A DNA stretch of 64,000 nucleotides from Neoroseomonas alkaliterrae (GTDB lineage: Bacteria > Pseudomonadota > Alphaproteobacteria > Acetobacterales > Acetobacteraceae), in NCBI RefSeq assembly GCF_014199195.1, contig NZ_JACIJE010000012.1, positions 39,060 to 103,059 of the forward strand. The letters run 5' to 3'. The position numbers were made by a program, and so were the translations under genes. The notes beneath the pieces are model-generated. The model saw only the letters and a list, made by a program, of their open reading frames with translations, did not search any database and had not been told where the DNA came from. Within the stretch, counting starts at the first letter, position 1, and the number at the start of each line of letters is the position of its first letter. Shown piece after piece: positions 15,151-23,882 of the stretch.

Positions 15151-17885
15151 TGTGGCAGGCCGGCCCCATCGCCTTCGCGGCGCCGTGGCTGCTGGTGGCG
15201 CTGCCGGCGCTGCCGCTGCTGTGGTGGCTGCTGCGCGTGAGCCCGCCGGCGCCGCGCAGCCAGGCTTTCCCGGCCATCCGCCTGCTGCGCGACCTGCCGC
15301 CGACGGAGGAGACGCCGCACCGCACGCCCTGGTGGCTGCTGCTGTTGCGGATCGCGGCGGCGGCGCTGCTCATCCTCGGCCTCGCCCGGCCGGTGTGGCA
15401 GCCGCAGACGGGCGCGGGGGGCGATGGCCCGCTGCTGGTGGTGGTGGACAATGGCTGGGCCGCCGCCCCTGACTGGGCCGCGCGGATGGCAAGCGCGACG
15501 GCGGCCGTGGATGCCGCAGCGCGCGAGGGGCGGCGCGTGGCGCTGCTGCCAACCGCCGCACCCGAGACGGGCGAGCCGGTCGCGGCCACCGGGCTGATGC
15601 CGGCGGAGGAGGCGCGGGCGCGCCTCGCCGCGCTCCGCCCGCGCGCCTGGGCGCCGGACCGCGAGGCCGCGCTCGCCGCCCTCGCGGCCTTCCGGCGGGC
15701 CCATCCCGGCGCGATCGCGAGCCTCTATGTCGCGGACGGCGTCGAGCATGCGCGGGAGGGCGACGCCTTCTCCCCCCTCGCCGCCGCGCTGGCCGAGGCC
15801 GGGCCGCTGACCGTGGCGCAGGCCGAGGGCCGCCCGGCGCGGCTGCTGCCCATGCCGCGCGCCGAGGCCGACCGGCTGGTGGTGCGCGTGCTGCAGACGG
15901 CCCTGGCGGCGCCGAGCGAGGCGACGGTCCTCGCCCGCACCGGGGATGGGCGGGCGATCGCCTCCGCCACGCTCGCCTTCGCGGCCGGCGCGACGGAGGC
16001 CGAGGCCGCGCTCGACCTGCCGATCGAGATCCGCAACCAGGTGGTGCGCCTCGACATCGAGCCCGAGGCCGGGGCGGCGGGGACCGTGCTGCTGGACGAG
16101 CGCTTCCGCCGCCGCCCGGTGGGGCTTGCGGCCGCGCAGGAGACGACGGCGGATGCGCCGCTGACCGGCGATCTCTTCTACCTCGATCGCGCGCTCTCGC
16201 CCTATGCCGAGATCCGCCGCGGCAGCCCCGAGGCGCTGCTGGCCCGCCGCCTCGCGGTGCTGATCCTGGCCGACCGCGAGATCCCCGAGGGCCGCGAGCG
16301 CGAGGCGCTGACCCGCTGGGTCGAGCAGGGCGGGATGCTGATCCGCTTCGCCGGCCCCCGCATGGCCGAGCGCCCCGATCCGCTGCTGCCGGTCACGCTG
16401 CGCGCCGGGGAACGCGCGCTCGGCGGCGCGCTCTCCTGGGAACGGCCGCAGACCCTCGCCCCCTTTGCCGAGGGCACGCCCTTCGCCGGCCTGACGCCGC
16501 CGACCGAGGTGACGGTGGAGCGGCAGGTTCTCGCCGAGCCCTCGCCGCGGCTGACCGAGCGCTCCTGGGCGCGGCTGGCCGACGGCACGCCGCTCGTCAC
16601 CGCCGCCCCGCGCGGGCAGGGGCGGATCGTGCTGTTCCATGTCACGGCCAATGCGGAATGGTCGAACCTGCCGCTGTCCGGCCTGTTCGTGGACATGCTG
16701 CGGCGGCTGGTGGCGCTCTCGGCCGGGGTGCAGGGGGCGGAGGGCGAGGCGCCGCTCGCCCCGCTCGAGGTGCTGGACGGCTTCGGCCGGCTCGGCCCCG
16801 CGACGCCGGCCGCCGCGCCCATCCCGGCCAACCGGGTGGAGGAGACCGCGGCCTCCCCGCGCCATCCGCCGGGCTGGTACGGCACGCCCGGCCAGACGGA
16901 GGAGGCGGCCTGGCGGCGCGCGCTGAACGTCTCGGCCCATCTGCCGCCCCCGCGCGCCGCCGCGCCGCCGCCCGCGGGCGCGCGCAGCGAGGCGATCGGC
17001 GGCGTGCCGGCCGAGCGCGACCTCGGGCCCTGGCTGCTGGCGCTGGCGCTGCTGCTGCTGGCGGCCGACCTGCTGGTCTCGCTGGTGCAGCGCGGCCTCG
17101 TCGGGCCGCAATGGGGCCGGCGCGGGATCGCCGCGGCGCTGGCGCTGGCGCTGGCAGGCCCCGCGGCCGCGCAGGAGGGGCCGGGCGCGGCGGCGATCGC
17201 GACGCGGCTCGCCTACATCGTCACCGGCAATGCCCAGGTGGACGAGATCAGCCGGATGGGCCTCGCGGGGCTGTCGGATTTCGTGAACCGGCGCACCGCC
17301 GCGGCGCTCGCGGAGCCGCACGGCGTGGTGCCGGGGCGGGACGACCTCTCCTTCTACCCGCTGCTCTACTGGCCCGTGCTGCCCGACGCGCCGCAGCCCG
17401 ACGCGGCGACGGCCGCGGCGCTGAACGCGTTCATGCGCCATGGCGGCATCATCCTGATGGACACCCGCGACGAGGGCTCGGGCGAGGGGATGAACCCCGG
17501 TGCCGGGGCGGCGCTGCGGCGGGTGACGCGGGACCTCGCCGTGCCGCCGCTCGCGCCCGTGCCGGAGGATCATGTGCTCAAGCGCGCCTTCTACCTGCTG
17601 CAGGACCTGCCCGGGCGCTATGCGGGCGGCCAGGTCTGGGTGGCGCGCGACCAGGACCGGGCGAATGACAGCGTGAGCCCGGTGATCATCGGCGGCCATG
17701 ACTGGGCGGCGGCCTGGGCGCAGGACGGGCGCGGGCAGAACCCCTATGCGACCATTCCCGGCGGCGCGCGGCAGCGCATCCTGGCCTACCGCTTCGGCGT
17801 CAACCTCGTGATGTACGCGCTGACCGGCAACTACAAGGGCGACCAGGTGCATGTGCCGGCGATCCTGGAAAGGCTCGGGAATTGA
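15150..17885 (+). CDS. BatA / DUF4159 fusion membrane protein
   Basis: A 911-residue protein. The N-terminus is a BatA domain (two membrane helices at about 8-30 and 60-78 flanking FPAIRLLRDLPPT), followed by a VWA-like extracytoplasmic region with LLVVVDNGW near residue 100. A helix at about 625-648 (GPWLLALALLLLAADLLVSL) and a second hydrophobic segment at about 658-674 precede the C-terminal DUF4159 domain (about 680-905; TRLAYIVTGNAQVDEISRMG). In other genomes BatA and DUF4159 are found fused in the same way beside MoxR and DUF58. Its function is unknown; the family is linked to envelope stress and aerotolerance. TGATG overlap couples it to the DUF58 gene. Confidence 0.85.
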   Translation: MWQAGPIAFAAPWLLVALPALPLLWWLLRVSPPAPRSQAFPAIRLLRDLPPTEETPHRTPWWLLLLRIAAAALLILGLARPVWQPQTGAGGDGPLLVVVDNGWAAAPDWAARMASATAAVDAAAREGRRVALLPTAAPETGEPVAATGLMPAEEARARLAALRPRAWAPDREAALAALAAFRRAHPGAIASLYVADGVEHAREGDAFSPLAAALAEAGPLTVAQAEGRPARLLPMPRAEADRLVVRVLQTALAAPSEATVLARTGDGRAIASATLAFAAGATEAEAALDLPIEIRNQVVRLDIEPEAGAAGTVLLDERFRRRPVGLAAAQETTADAPLTGDLFYLDRALSPYAEIRRGSPEALLARRLAVLILADREIPEGREREALTRWVEQGGMLIRFAGPRMAERPDPLLPVTLRAGERALGGALSWERPQTLAPFAEGTPFAGLTPPTEVTVERQVLAEPSPRLTERSWARLADGTPLVTAAPRGQGRIVLFHVTANAEWSNLPLSGLFVDMLRRLVALSAGVQGAEGEAPLAPLEVLDGFGRLGPATPAAAPIPANRVEETAASPRHPPGWYGTPGQTEEAAWRRALNVSAHLPPPRAAAPPPAGARSEAIGGVPAERDLGPWLLALALLLLAADLLVSLVQRGLVGPQWGRRGIAAALALALAGPAAAQEGPGAAAIATRLAYIVTGNAQVDEISRMGLAGLSDFVNRRTAAALAEPHGVVPGRDDLSFYPLLYWPVLPDAPQPDAATAAALNAFMRHGGIILMDTRDEGSGEGMNPGAGAALRRVTRDLAVPPLAPVPEDHVLKRAFYLLQDLPGRYAGGQVWVARDQDRANDSVSPVIIGGHDWAAAWAQDGRGQNPYATIPGGARQRILAYRFGVNLVMYALTGNYKGDQVHVPAILERLGN

Positions 17886-17910
17886 GCGCCGCTGCCCTCC
17901 GCCCCGCACC

Positions 17911-17968
17911 CCGCCGATGGCCGATCGGCCTCTGGCCGGAGGGGCCCGGGTGGCGCCGCCCTCCCGGT
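17911..17968 (+). repeat. third, partial copy of the 14-kb intergenic repeat
   Basis: The gap between the DUF4159 and VWA-type genes contains GGCCGATCGGCC (17919-17930, a perfect palindrome), then TCTGGCCGGAGGGGCCCGGG and a GGCGCC-centred hairpin ending CCCTCCCGG. It aligns with the right half of the element at 14237-14292. Thus both long gaps in this operon carry the same repeat family. Confidence 0.6.
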
Positions 17969-17979
17969 AGCGAGGCCCC

Positions 17980-20067
17980 ATGACCCAGACCATCGCCGGC
18001 CTCGACTTCGCCCCCGTCCTGCCGCCCTGGCTGCTCGGCCTCGCCGCGGCGGCGGCGCTGCTCGCCCTCGTCCCGGCGGCTTGGCGGCGCGCGCGCGGCA
18101 CGGCGTGGCGGGCGCTCTCCTTCGCGCTGGTGCTGCTCGCGCTCGCCAACCCGCGCCTCGTGGAGGAGACGCGCGAGACGCGTCCCGACATCGCGCTGAT
18201 GGTCGTGGACCACAGCGATTCCACCGCCATCGGCACCCGCCGCGCCAGCATCGAGGCGGCGCGGCGCGAGATCGAGGCCCGCGCCGGCCGCCTGCCCGAC
18301 CTCGAACTCCGGACGGTCGAGGTGCCCGAGGCCGGCAACCAGGGCACTCGCCTCTTCGCCGCCATCGAGCGTGCGCTGGCCGAGATCCCGCGCGCGCGGC
18401 TCGCCGGCGTGATCGCGCTGACCGACGGCCAGGCGCACGACATCCCCGCCCAGCCGCCCTTCGATGCGCCCTTCCACGCCCTGATGCCCGGCCGCGCGGG
18501 GGAGACCGACCGCCGCCTGAGGGTGATCGAGGCGCCGGGCTTCGGCATCGTCGGCCGCGAGGTCGAGATCCGCGTCGCGGTGGATGACCTCGGCGTGCCG
18601 AACCCCGCGGGCGCCGCCCGCCTGACCATCCGGCGCGACGGCGAGCAGCCGCGCAGCGCATCGGTGCCGATCGGGCGCGACCAGCGCATCACCGTGCCCA
18701 TCCAGCGCGGCGGCCCGACCGTAGTCGAGATCGAGGCCGATCCCCGGCCCGGCGAGGTCAGCCCGCTGAACAACCGCCAGGTGGTCACCATCAACGGGGT
18801 GCGCGACCGGCTGCGCGTGCTGCTCGTCTCCGGCGAGCCGCATGCCGGGGAGCGGACCTGGCGCCGGCTGCTCAAGGCCGACCCCAATGTGGACCTGGTG
18901 CACTTCACCATCCTCCGCCCGCCCGAGAAGGACGACCTGACGCCGCTGAACGAGCTCGCGCTGATCGCCTTCCCGGTGCGCGAGCTGTTCCAGGTGAAGC
19001 TGCGCGAGTTCGACCTGATCGTCTTCGACCGCTTCTCCAACCGCGGCATCCTGCCGGCGGTCTATCTGCGCAACATCGCGGATTATGTGCGCGGCGGCGG
19101 GGCGCTGCTGATGTCCACCGGGCCGGAGTTCAGCGGGCCGGTCAGCCTGGCGCTGACCCCGCTCGGCCAGGTGCTGCCGGCGCGCCCGGCGGGGCGGCAG
19201 GCCATCGTCGCCGAGGCGCCCTTCCGGCCGCGCGTCTCGGCGCTCGGCCACCGCCATCCCGTCACCGAGGGCCTTCCCGGCGCCAATACCGAACAGCGCC
19301 CCGAGGCCGAATGGGGCCGCTGGTATCGCTGGCTGCGCGCCGATCCGCGCGGCGGCAGCACGGTGATGGAAGCCCCGGACGGCTCGCCGCTGCTGCTGCT
19401 CGATCGCGTGGGGGAGGGCCGGGTCGCGCTGCTGCTGTCGGACCACATCTGGCTGTGGTCGCGCGGGCATGACGGCGGCGGGCCGCAGCAGGAACTGCTC
19501 CGCCGCATCGCGCACTGGCTGATGCGCGAGACGGAACTCGAGGAGGAGGACCTGACCGCGCGCATCGAGGCCGGGCGGCTGACCGTCACGCGCCGCAGCC
19601 TCGCCGAGGGCCCGCCGCCCGAGATCGCCGTCACCGCGCCCGACGGCACGGTGACGCGCGCCGTGCCGGAGGTGACGGGCGGCGGCCGCGCCGTGCTGAG
19701 CCTGCCGGCGGACCGGCCCGGCGTGTGGCAGGCGAGCGATGGCCGGCGCACCGCCTTCGCCGCCTCGGCCGCGGCCAATCCGCTGGAGATGGCGGATCTG
19801 CGGGCCGACCCCGAACGCCTGCGGCCGCTGCTGGCCGGCACGGGTGGGGCGGCGCGCTATATCGGCGACGGCGCGGCGCCCAACCTGCCGGAACTGCGTC
19901 GCGTGGCGCCCGGGCGGGATGTCGCCGGCGCCGGCTGGATCGGGCTGCGCCGCAATGGCGACCACACCGTGACGGGCATCAGCGCCATGCCTCTGCTGCC
20001 GCCCTGGCTGGCGCTGATGCTGGTGCTCGGCGCCGCGGTGGCGGCGTGGCGGCGGGAGGGGCGGTAG
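17980..20067 (+). CDS. VWA / glutamine amidotransferase-like membrane protein
   Basis: A 695-residue protein with two N-terminal membrane helices (about 13-32 and 42-60), a VWA-like domain beginning DIALMVVDHSDSTAIG (MIDAS-like DxSxS is altered to DHSDS), and a central class I glutamine amidotransferase-like fold around RLRVLLVSGEPHAGERTWRRLL to about residue 480. A C-terminal helix lies near 667-687. This architecture is common at the end of MoxR/DUF58/BatA/DUF4159 operons. The catalytic triad of true amidotransferases is not evident, so the domain is probably structural or ligand-binding. No enzymatic role is claimed. Confidence 0.82.
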   Translation: MTQTIAGLDFAPVLPPWLLGLAAAAALLALVPAAWRRARGTAWRALSFALVLLALANPRLVEETRETRPDIALMVVDHSDSTAIGTRRASIEAARREIEARAGRLPDLELRTVEVPEAGNQGTRLFAAIERALAEIPRARLAGVIALTDGQAHDIPAQPPFDAPFHALMPGRAGETDRRLRVIEAPGFGIVGREVEIRVAVDDLGVPNPAGAARLTIRRDGEQPRSASVPIGRDQRITVPIQRGGPTVVEIEADPRPGEVSPLNNRQVVTINGVRDRLRVLLVSGEPHAGERTWRRLLKADPNVDLVHFTILRPPEKDDLTPLNELALIAFPVRELFQVKLREFDLIVFDRFSNRGILPAVYLRNIADYVRGGGALLMSTGPEFSGPVSLALTPLGQVLPARPAGRQAIVAEAPFRPRVSALGHRHPVTEGLPGANTEQRPEAEWGRWYRWLRADPRGGSTVMEAPDGSPLLLLDRVGEGRVALLLSDHIWLWSRGHDGGGPQQELLRRIAHWLMRETELEEEDLTARIEAGRLTVTRRSLAEGPPPEIAVTAPDGTVTRAVPEVTGGGRAVLSLPADRPGVWQASDGRRTAFAASAAANPLEMADLRADPERLRPLLAGTGGAARYIGDGAAPNLPELRRVAPGRDVAGAGWIGLRRNGDHTVTGISAMPLLPPWLALMLVLGAAVAAWRREGR

Positions 20068-20187
20068 GGCCGGTCCCGCTCGGGCGCAGCCGGCAGGTGC
20101 GCGCGCAGGCAAGGTGTGGCCCCCGTGTTCGCGCCCCGGGCGCGCAGGCCCGCCACGCCCGTGCCCGCGGCACGCTCCCAGGGGCGA

Positions 20188-20610
20188 TCAGCGCCCCCCC
20201 GGCCCCTTGGGCGGCGTCAGCGCTTCGGCCGCCTCCGCCTCGCGCTCGATCCGCTCGGCATCGGCATCGTTGAGGGGAACCACGCCGTAGCCCTGCTGCA
20301 CGGTGTGCACGGCCTCGTGCGGGAGCAGGTCCAGCGCCGCCGGGGCGGCGCCGAAGGGGTCGCCGAAGCCCGGGCTGCCCACGGTGAAGGCGCGCGCGCC
20401 GAGGGCGCCGAAGTGCCCGCCCTTGAGGCGCACCACATCCCCGTCATGGAGCGCCATGCCCGGTGCGACCGGCACGCTGCGCCAACCCTCGGCCCCCTCG
20501 CGCAGCACCGCGACATGGTCCGGCATGTCCTGTTCCGGCATGGGCCGGGGCTCGCCCGGCCGGACCACCCCCGCGAGGCGGGCCACCGGTGCTTTCGGCG
20601 GGTTCGGCAT
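20188..20610 (-). CDS. orphan DUF4157-like mini-protein with HExxH motif
   Basis: A 140-residue protein. The segment GARAFTVGSPGFGD, then LDLLPHEAVHTVQQG (H98, E99, H102) and AERIEREAEAAEA, follows the order of the DUF4157 domain (A.AFT.G..., LL.HE..H..QQ, E.EA), a zinc-peptidase-like fold found in large secreted toxins and contractile-injection-system cargo. Here it is nearly alone, without a toxin tail, a signal peptide or a secretion gene nearby. A longer in-frame extension upstream overlaps the start region of the ankyrin-like gene; the ATG at 20608-20610 (GGGACCGCC before it) is more likely. The function is unknown. Confidence 0.6.
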   Translation of the reverse strand: MPNPPKAPVARLAGVVRPGEPRPMPEQDMPDHVAVLREGAEGWRSVPVAPGMALHDGDVVRLKGGHFGALGARAFTVGSPGFGDPFGAAPAALDLLPHEAVHTVQQGYGVVPLNDADAERIEREAEAAEALTPPKGPGGR

Positions 20611-20739
20611 GGCGGTCCCTTCCTGCGCGATTTGATGCCGGAACAATGCCGCCTTCGGCACCGGCCGGCCACCAACCGGCGGTTGCCGCCCGGCGATTGC
20701 CGCTGTTCCCGGCAAGGCGAAGGGGCGTAGAACAGCGCC

Positions 20740-21387
20740 ATGCGACGGCACCTGCTCCTTGTCGCGCCGCTGGCGCTGACGCTTCTTCCCCTCTCCCCCA
20801 CCGGGCCCGGCCCGGCGCTGGCGCAGTTCGCCACGCCGCCGCCCGCGGCGCCGCAGGCCACGCAGCGCGCGCCCGCCGCCCTGCCGGGCCTTGCGACGCG
20901 CCGCGCGCCGGAGCCCATCCCGGCCGATCCCAACGCCACCCTCTCGCCCACCGCGGCGCTGTTCGACGCGATCAACCGCGGCGACCTCGCGGCGGCGCGG
21001 GATGCCTTCAACCGCGGCGCCAGCCTCGACGAGCGCAACGTGCTCGGCCTGACCGCGATCGAGGCGGCGGTGGACCAGAACCGCAACGACATCCTGTTCT
21101 TCCTGCTCTCCGCCCGCGGCGCCGCGCGCGGCGCGCCGCCGCCGCCCGAGGCGATGCTCACGCCCGCGCAGCGCGCCGCGCGCGACCGCGCCGCGGCGGC
21201 CGAAGCGGCGCGCGCCGCGCGGGAGGCCGCCCGCGGCGGCACCGGCCCGCGCGGCCCGGCGCCGGCCACGCGGCCGCGGCTGTTCGCCAATGACGGCGGC
21301 GCCCCGCGGCCGGAGATCGGCTTCCTGGGCTTCGATGCGGGCCGCGGCGCCGCGACGGGGGCGGCGCGGGCGCCACGCCGGGGCTGA
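20740..21387 (+). CDS. exported protein with a short ankyrin-like region
   Basis: A 215-residue protein with a signal peptide (MRRHLLLVAPLALTLLPL, cleavage near ALA-QF). Residues about 72-122 (ALFDAINRGDLAAARDAF ... LGLTAIEAAVDQNRNDI) fit one and a half to two ankyrin repeats. A long Ala/Arg-rich linker follows, and the tail has FLGFDAGRG. The low-complexity composition may reflect GC drift. The protein is probably periplasmic and unassigned in function. It is divergent from the DUF4157-like gene and convergent with metX. Confidence 0.65.
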   Translation: MRRHLLLVAPLALTLLPLSPTGPGPALAQFATPPPAAPQATQRAPAALPGLATRRAPEPIPADPNATLSPTAALFDAINRGDLAAARDAFNRGASLDERNVLGLTAIEAAVDQNRNDILFFLLSARGAARGAPPPPEAMLTPAQRAARDRAAAAEAARAAREAARGGTGPRGPAPATRPRLFANDGGAPRPEIGFLGFDAGRGAATGAARAPRRG

Positions 21388-21639
21388 GGTTTTCGCGGCG
21401 CGCCCGCGCCCGGCGCATCCCGGTTCGGTCCGTGCGGGCCATCGCGGCGGGCCGCCGTTTCGCGCAGGGCTTGCGGGCTGGATGAGGCGGCCGCTGCCCC
21501 GCCGACGAAGCCTGATCGCTCGCGCCCGGGATCATGCCGGGAGGCGAGAGGCTTGACCGTCCGCTCGCCGGCCTCGCGCGGCTGGCAGCGTGGTCGCGCG
21601 CCAGGGCCGGTCCATGCAGCCGGCGGAGGACGGATCAAC

Positions 21640-21790
21640 CCTTGCCCGCCGGGTATCATTACCAACCGGCGTAAGATTGATCTTTCGCCCGCTGGTATGG
21701 CGCGTGGGGTTGGCGGGGCGGCCGCGCGCGGAACCGACCCCCGATGACCCGCGGACCAAAGGCAAAGGACCGATCCTCTGCCCGGTGGCT
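21640..21790 (+). repeat. dispersed intergenic repeat, copy A
   Basis: This stretch aligns with the reverse complement of 34335-34490. The best-conserved part is about 50 bp from TTCGCCCGCTGGTATGGCGC through GGCGGGGCGGCCGCGCGCGG, followed by GCGGAC...GGACCGATCC and ATCAG. An imperfect hairpin, 21660-21671 with 21686-21697 (10 of 12 pairs, TACCA...TGGTA ends), is retained in both copies. It lies between the convergent ankyrin-like and metX genes and ends at the metX stop codon. The rest of the gap, 21388-21639, holds no feature I can recognise. Confidence 0.7.
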
Positions 21791-21791
21791 A

Positions 21792-22946
21792 TCAGACCCC
21801 CGCCTTCTCCGCCGCGCCGCGCAGGAAGCCGCCGAGGGCGGCGTGGAACTCAGGCTCCTCCAGCAGGAAGGCGTCGTGGCCCTTGTCGGAGGCGATCTCG
21901 ACGAAGGACACGCTGGCCCCCGCCGCGTTCAGCGCGCGCACGATGGCCCGGCTCTCGCTGGTGGGGAACAGCCAGTCGCTGCTGAAGGAGGCGATGAAGA
22001 AGCGCGTCGCCGTGCCGCGGAAGGCCGCGGCGAGGTCGCCCCCGTGCTCGGCGGCGAGGTCGAAGAAATCCATCGCCCGCGTTATGGTCAGGTAGGAATT
22101 CGCGTCGAAGCGGCGGACGAAGGTGCTGCCCTGGTGGCGCAGGTAGGATTCCACCTCGAACACGTCCTCGAGGAAGGTCAGCGCCGGGGCACCACGCAGC
22201 CGCCGCCCGAACTTGCGCGTCAGCGCCTGTTCCGACAGGTAGGTGATGTGCGCGACCATCCGCGCCACCGCGAGGCCGCGCGCGGGGATGCGCCCATCCT
22301 CCCAGTAGCGCCCGCCCTTCCAGTCCGGGTCACCATGGATCGCCTGGCGGCCGACCTCGTGGAAGGCGATGTTCTGCGCCGAGTGATGCGCGGCGGTGGC
22401 GATGGGCGCGGCGGCGAAGACGCAGTCGGGATAGGTCGCCGCCCATTCCAGCACCTGCATCCCGCCCATCGAGCCGCCGATCACCGCCAGCCAGCGCGCG
22501 ATGCCCAGATGCTCCATCAGCCGCTTCTGGGCGCGGACCATGTCGCGGATCGTCACCTGCGGGAAATCCGTGCCCCAGGGACGGCCGAGGCCGCGCCCCT
22601 CGGCATCCGTCATCTCGCTGCGCGGCCCGGTCGAGCCCATGCAGCCGCCGAGCACATTGGCGCAGACCAGGAAGTAGCGGTCGGTATCGAGCGGCCGGCC
22701 CGGGCCGACGATGCTCTCCCACCAGCCGGGCTTGCCGGTCACGGGATGCGTCTCGGCGAGGTACTGGTCCCCGGTGAGCGCGTGGCAGACCAGCACCGCA
22801 TTCGACTTCGCCGCGTTCAGCGTGCCGTAGGTGCGATAGGCGACGGTCAGCGGCAGCACCACGGCGCCGCAGTCGAGCGGCAGGCCGTCGGCGAAGACCG
22901 CCTGCTGGTGCCCGACCTCGGGGAAGGGTGCGACGAGTTGCGACAT
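21792..22946 (-). CDS. metX: homoserine O-acetyltransferase
   Basis: A 384-residue alpha/beta-hydrolase that acylates homoserine from acetyl-CoA, the first committed step of methionine synthesis. The nucleophile Ser159 lies in GGSMGGMQ, the acid is in SSDWLFP and the His in [24 protein letters not shown] and [12 protein letters not shown] are family signatures. Some MetX proteins use succinyl-CoA; the choice cannot be made confidently here. It is divergent from the chorismate mutase operon with a 99-bp gap; metW, its usual downstream partner in alphaproteobacteria, is not adjacent. No SAM riboswitch was seen upstream. Confidence 0.93.
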   Translation of the reverse strand: MSQLVAPFPEVGHQQAVFADGLPLDCGAVVLPLTVAYRTYGTLNAAKSNAVLVCHALTGDQYLAETHPVTGKPGWWESIVGPGRPLDTDRYFLVCANVLGGCMGSTGPRSEMTDAEGRGLGRPWGTDFPQVTIRDMVRAQKRLMEHLGIARWLAVIGGSMGGMQVLEWAATYPDCVFAAAPIATAAHHSAQNIAFHEVGRQAIHGDPDWKGGRYWEDGRIPARGLAVARMVAHITYLSEQALTRKFGRRLRGAPALTFLEDVFEVESYLRHQGSTFVRRFDANSYLTITRAMDFFDLAAEHGGDLAAAFRGTATRFFIASFSSDWLFPTSESRAIVRALNAAGASVSFVEIASDKGHDAFLLEEPEFHAALGGFLRGAAEKAGV

Positions 22947-23045
22947 GGGGGGCGCAGCATTAGGCCCCGCCGGGCCCAGCCGCAACGCCCATCCCCCCGC
23001 CGCCGCTTGGCGGGCCGGGCGGCGCCGTCTATTGCATCCCCGCCC

Positions 23046-23882
23046 ATGCCCGACACGCCCGCACCGCCCCCCGCCGAGGCCGAGATCGCCGCCCTCCGCG
23101 CCGAGATCGACGCGCTCGACGATGCCATGCACGACCTGCTGATGCAGCGCGCCGCCGTGGTCGCGCGCCTCGCCGGCAGCCGGGCCAAGGGCCAGGGCTC
23201 CCCGCTGCGCCCGGGGCGGGAGGCCGCGGTGCTGCGCCGCCTGCTCGCCCGCCATTCCGGGCCGCTGGCGCGCGAGCGCGTGGTGCGGATCTGGCGCGAG
23301 ATCTTCATGGCGAGCACCGCCATCCAGGGCCCCTTCAGCGTTGCCGCGCATGCGCCGCAATCGGCCGAGACGCGGCTCGCCCGCACGCATTTCGGCCCGA
23401 TCACGCCGATCCGCGTGCATCCCACGCCGGCGCGCGCGCTCGCCGCGGTCAGCGACGGGGAGGCCTCGGTCGCCGTGCTGCCCGCCCCGGCCGAGACCGA
23501 CCAGGCCGAGAGCGCCTGGTGGGCGCGGCTCGACGTGCCACGGCTGCAGGTGGTCGCGCGCCTGCCCTTCATCGCCGCGCCCTCCGCGCCGGAGGCGCTG
23601 GTGGTCGCGCCGGTTCCGCCCGACCCCTCGGGCGATGACCGCAGCCTGCTGCTGATCGAGGCCGAGGCCGACGCGCCGCGCGGGCGCATCGCCCAGGCCC
23701 TTGCCGATGCCGGGCTGGCGGCCGGGGCGGTGCTGGTGCTGCGCGCGGGGGAGGCGACGCTGGCGCTGGCCGAGATCGAGGGCTTCCTGCGCGCCGACGA
23801 TGCGCGCCTCGCCGCGCTGCCCTGGGCGCGGCGGACCATCCTCGGCGCCTATGCCGCGCCGGTTGCCGGAGACGCGCCATGA
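23046..23882 (+). CDS. chorismate mutase with degenerate prephenate dehydratase-like tail
   Basis: A 278-residue protein. Residues 10-90 are an AroQ chorismate mutase domain ([20 protein letters not shown], then [10 protein letters not shown] and WREIFMAS). The C-terminal 180 residues ([38 protein letters not shown]) recall a prephenate dehydratase domain, but without clear catalytic motifs. The mutase makes prephenate for phenylalanine and tyrosine synthesis. The gene overlaps hisC by 4 nt (ATGA) and is followed by tyrA, which fits tyrosine synthesis from prephenate. Confidence 0.85.
   Translation: MPDTPAPPPAEAEIAALRAEIDALDDAMHDLLMQRAAVVARLAGSRAKGQGSPLRPGREAAVLRRLLARHSGPLARERVVRIWREIFMASTAIQGPFSVAAHAPQSAETRLARTHFGPITPIRVHPTPARALAAVSDGEASVAVLPAPAETDQAESAWWARLDVPRLQVVARLPFIAAPSAPEALVVAPVPPDPSGDDRSLLLIEAEADAPRGRIAQALADAGLAAGAVLVLRAGEATLALAEIEGFLRADDARLAALPWARRTILGAYAAPVAGDAP

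Noticed and set aside
22947..23045. SAM-II type riboswitch upstream of metX
   Set aside because: SAM riboswitches are common before metX in alphaproteobacteria, but the 99-bp gap shows none of the conserved core bases.
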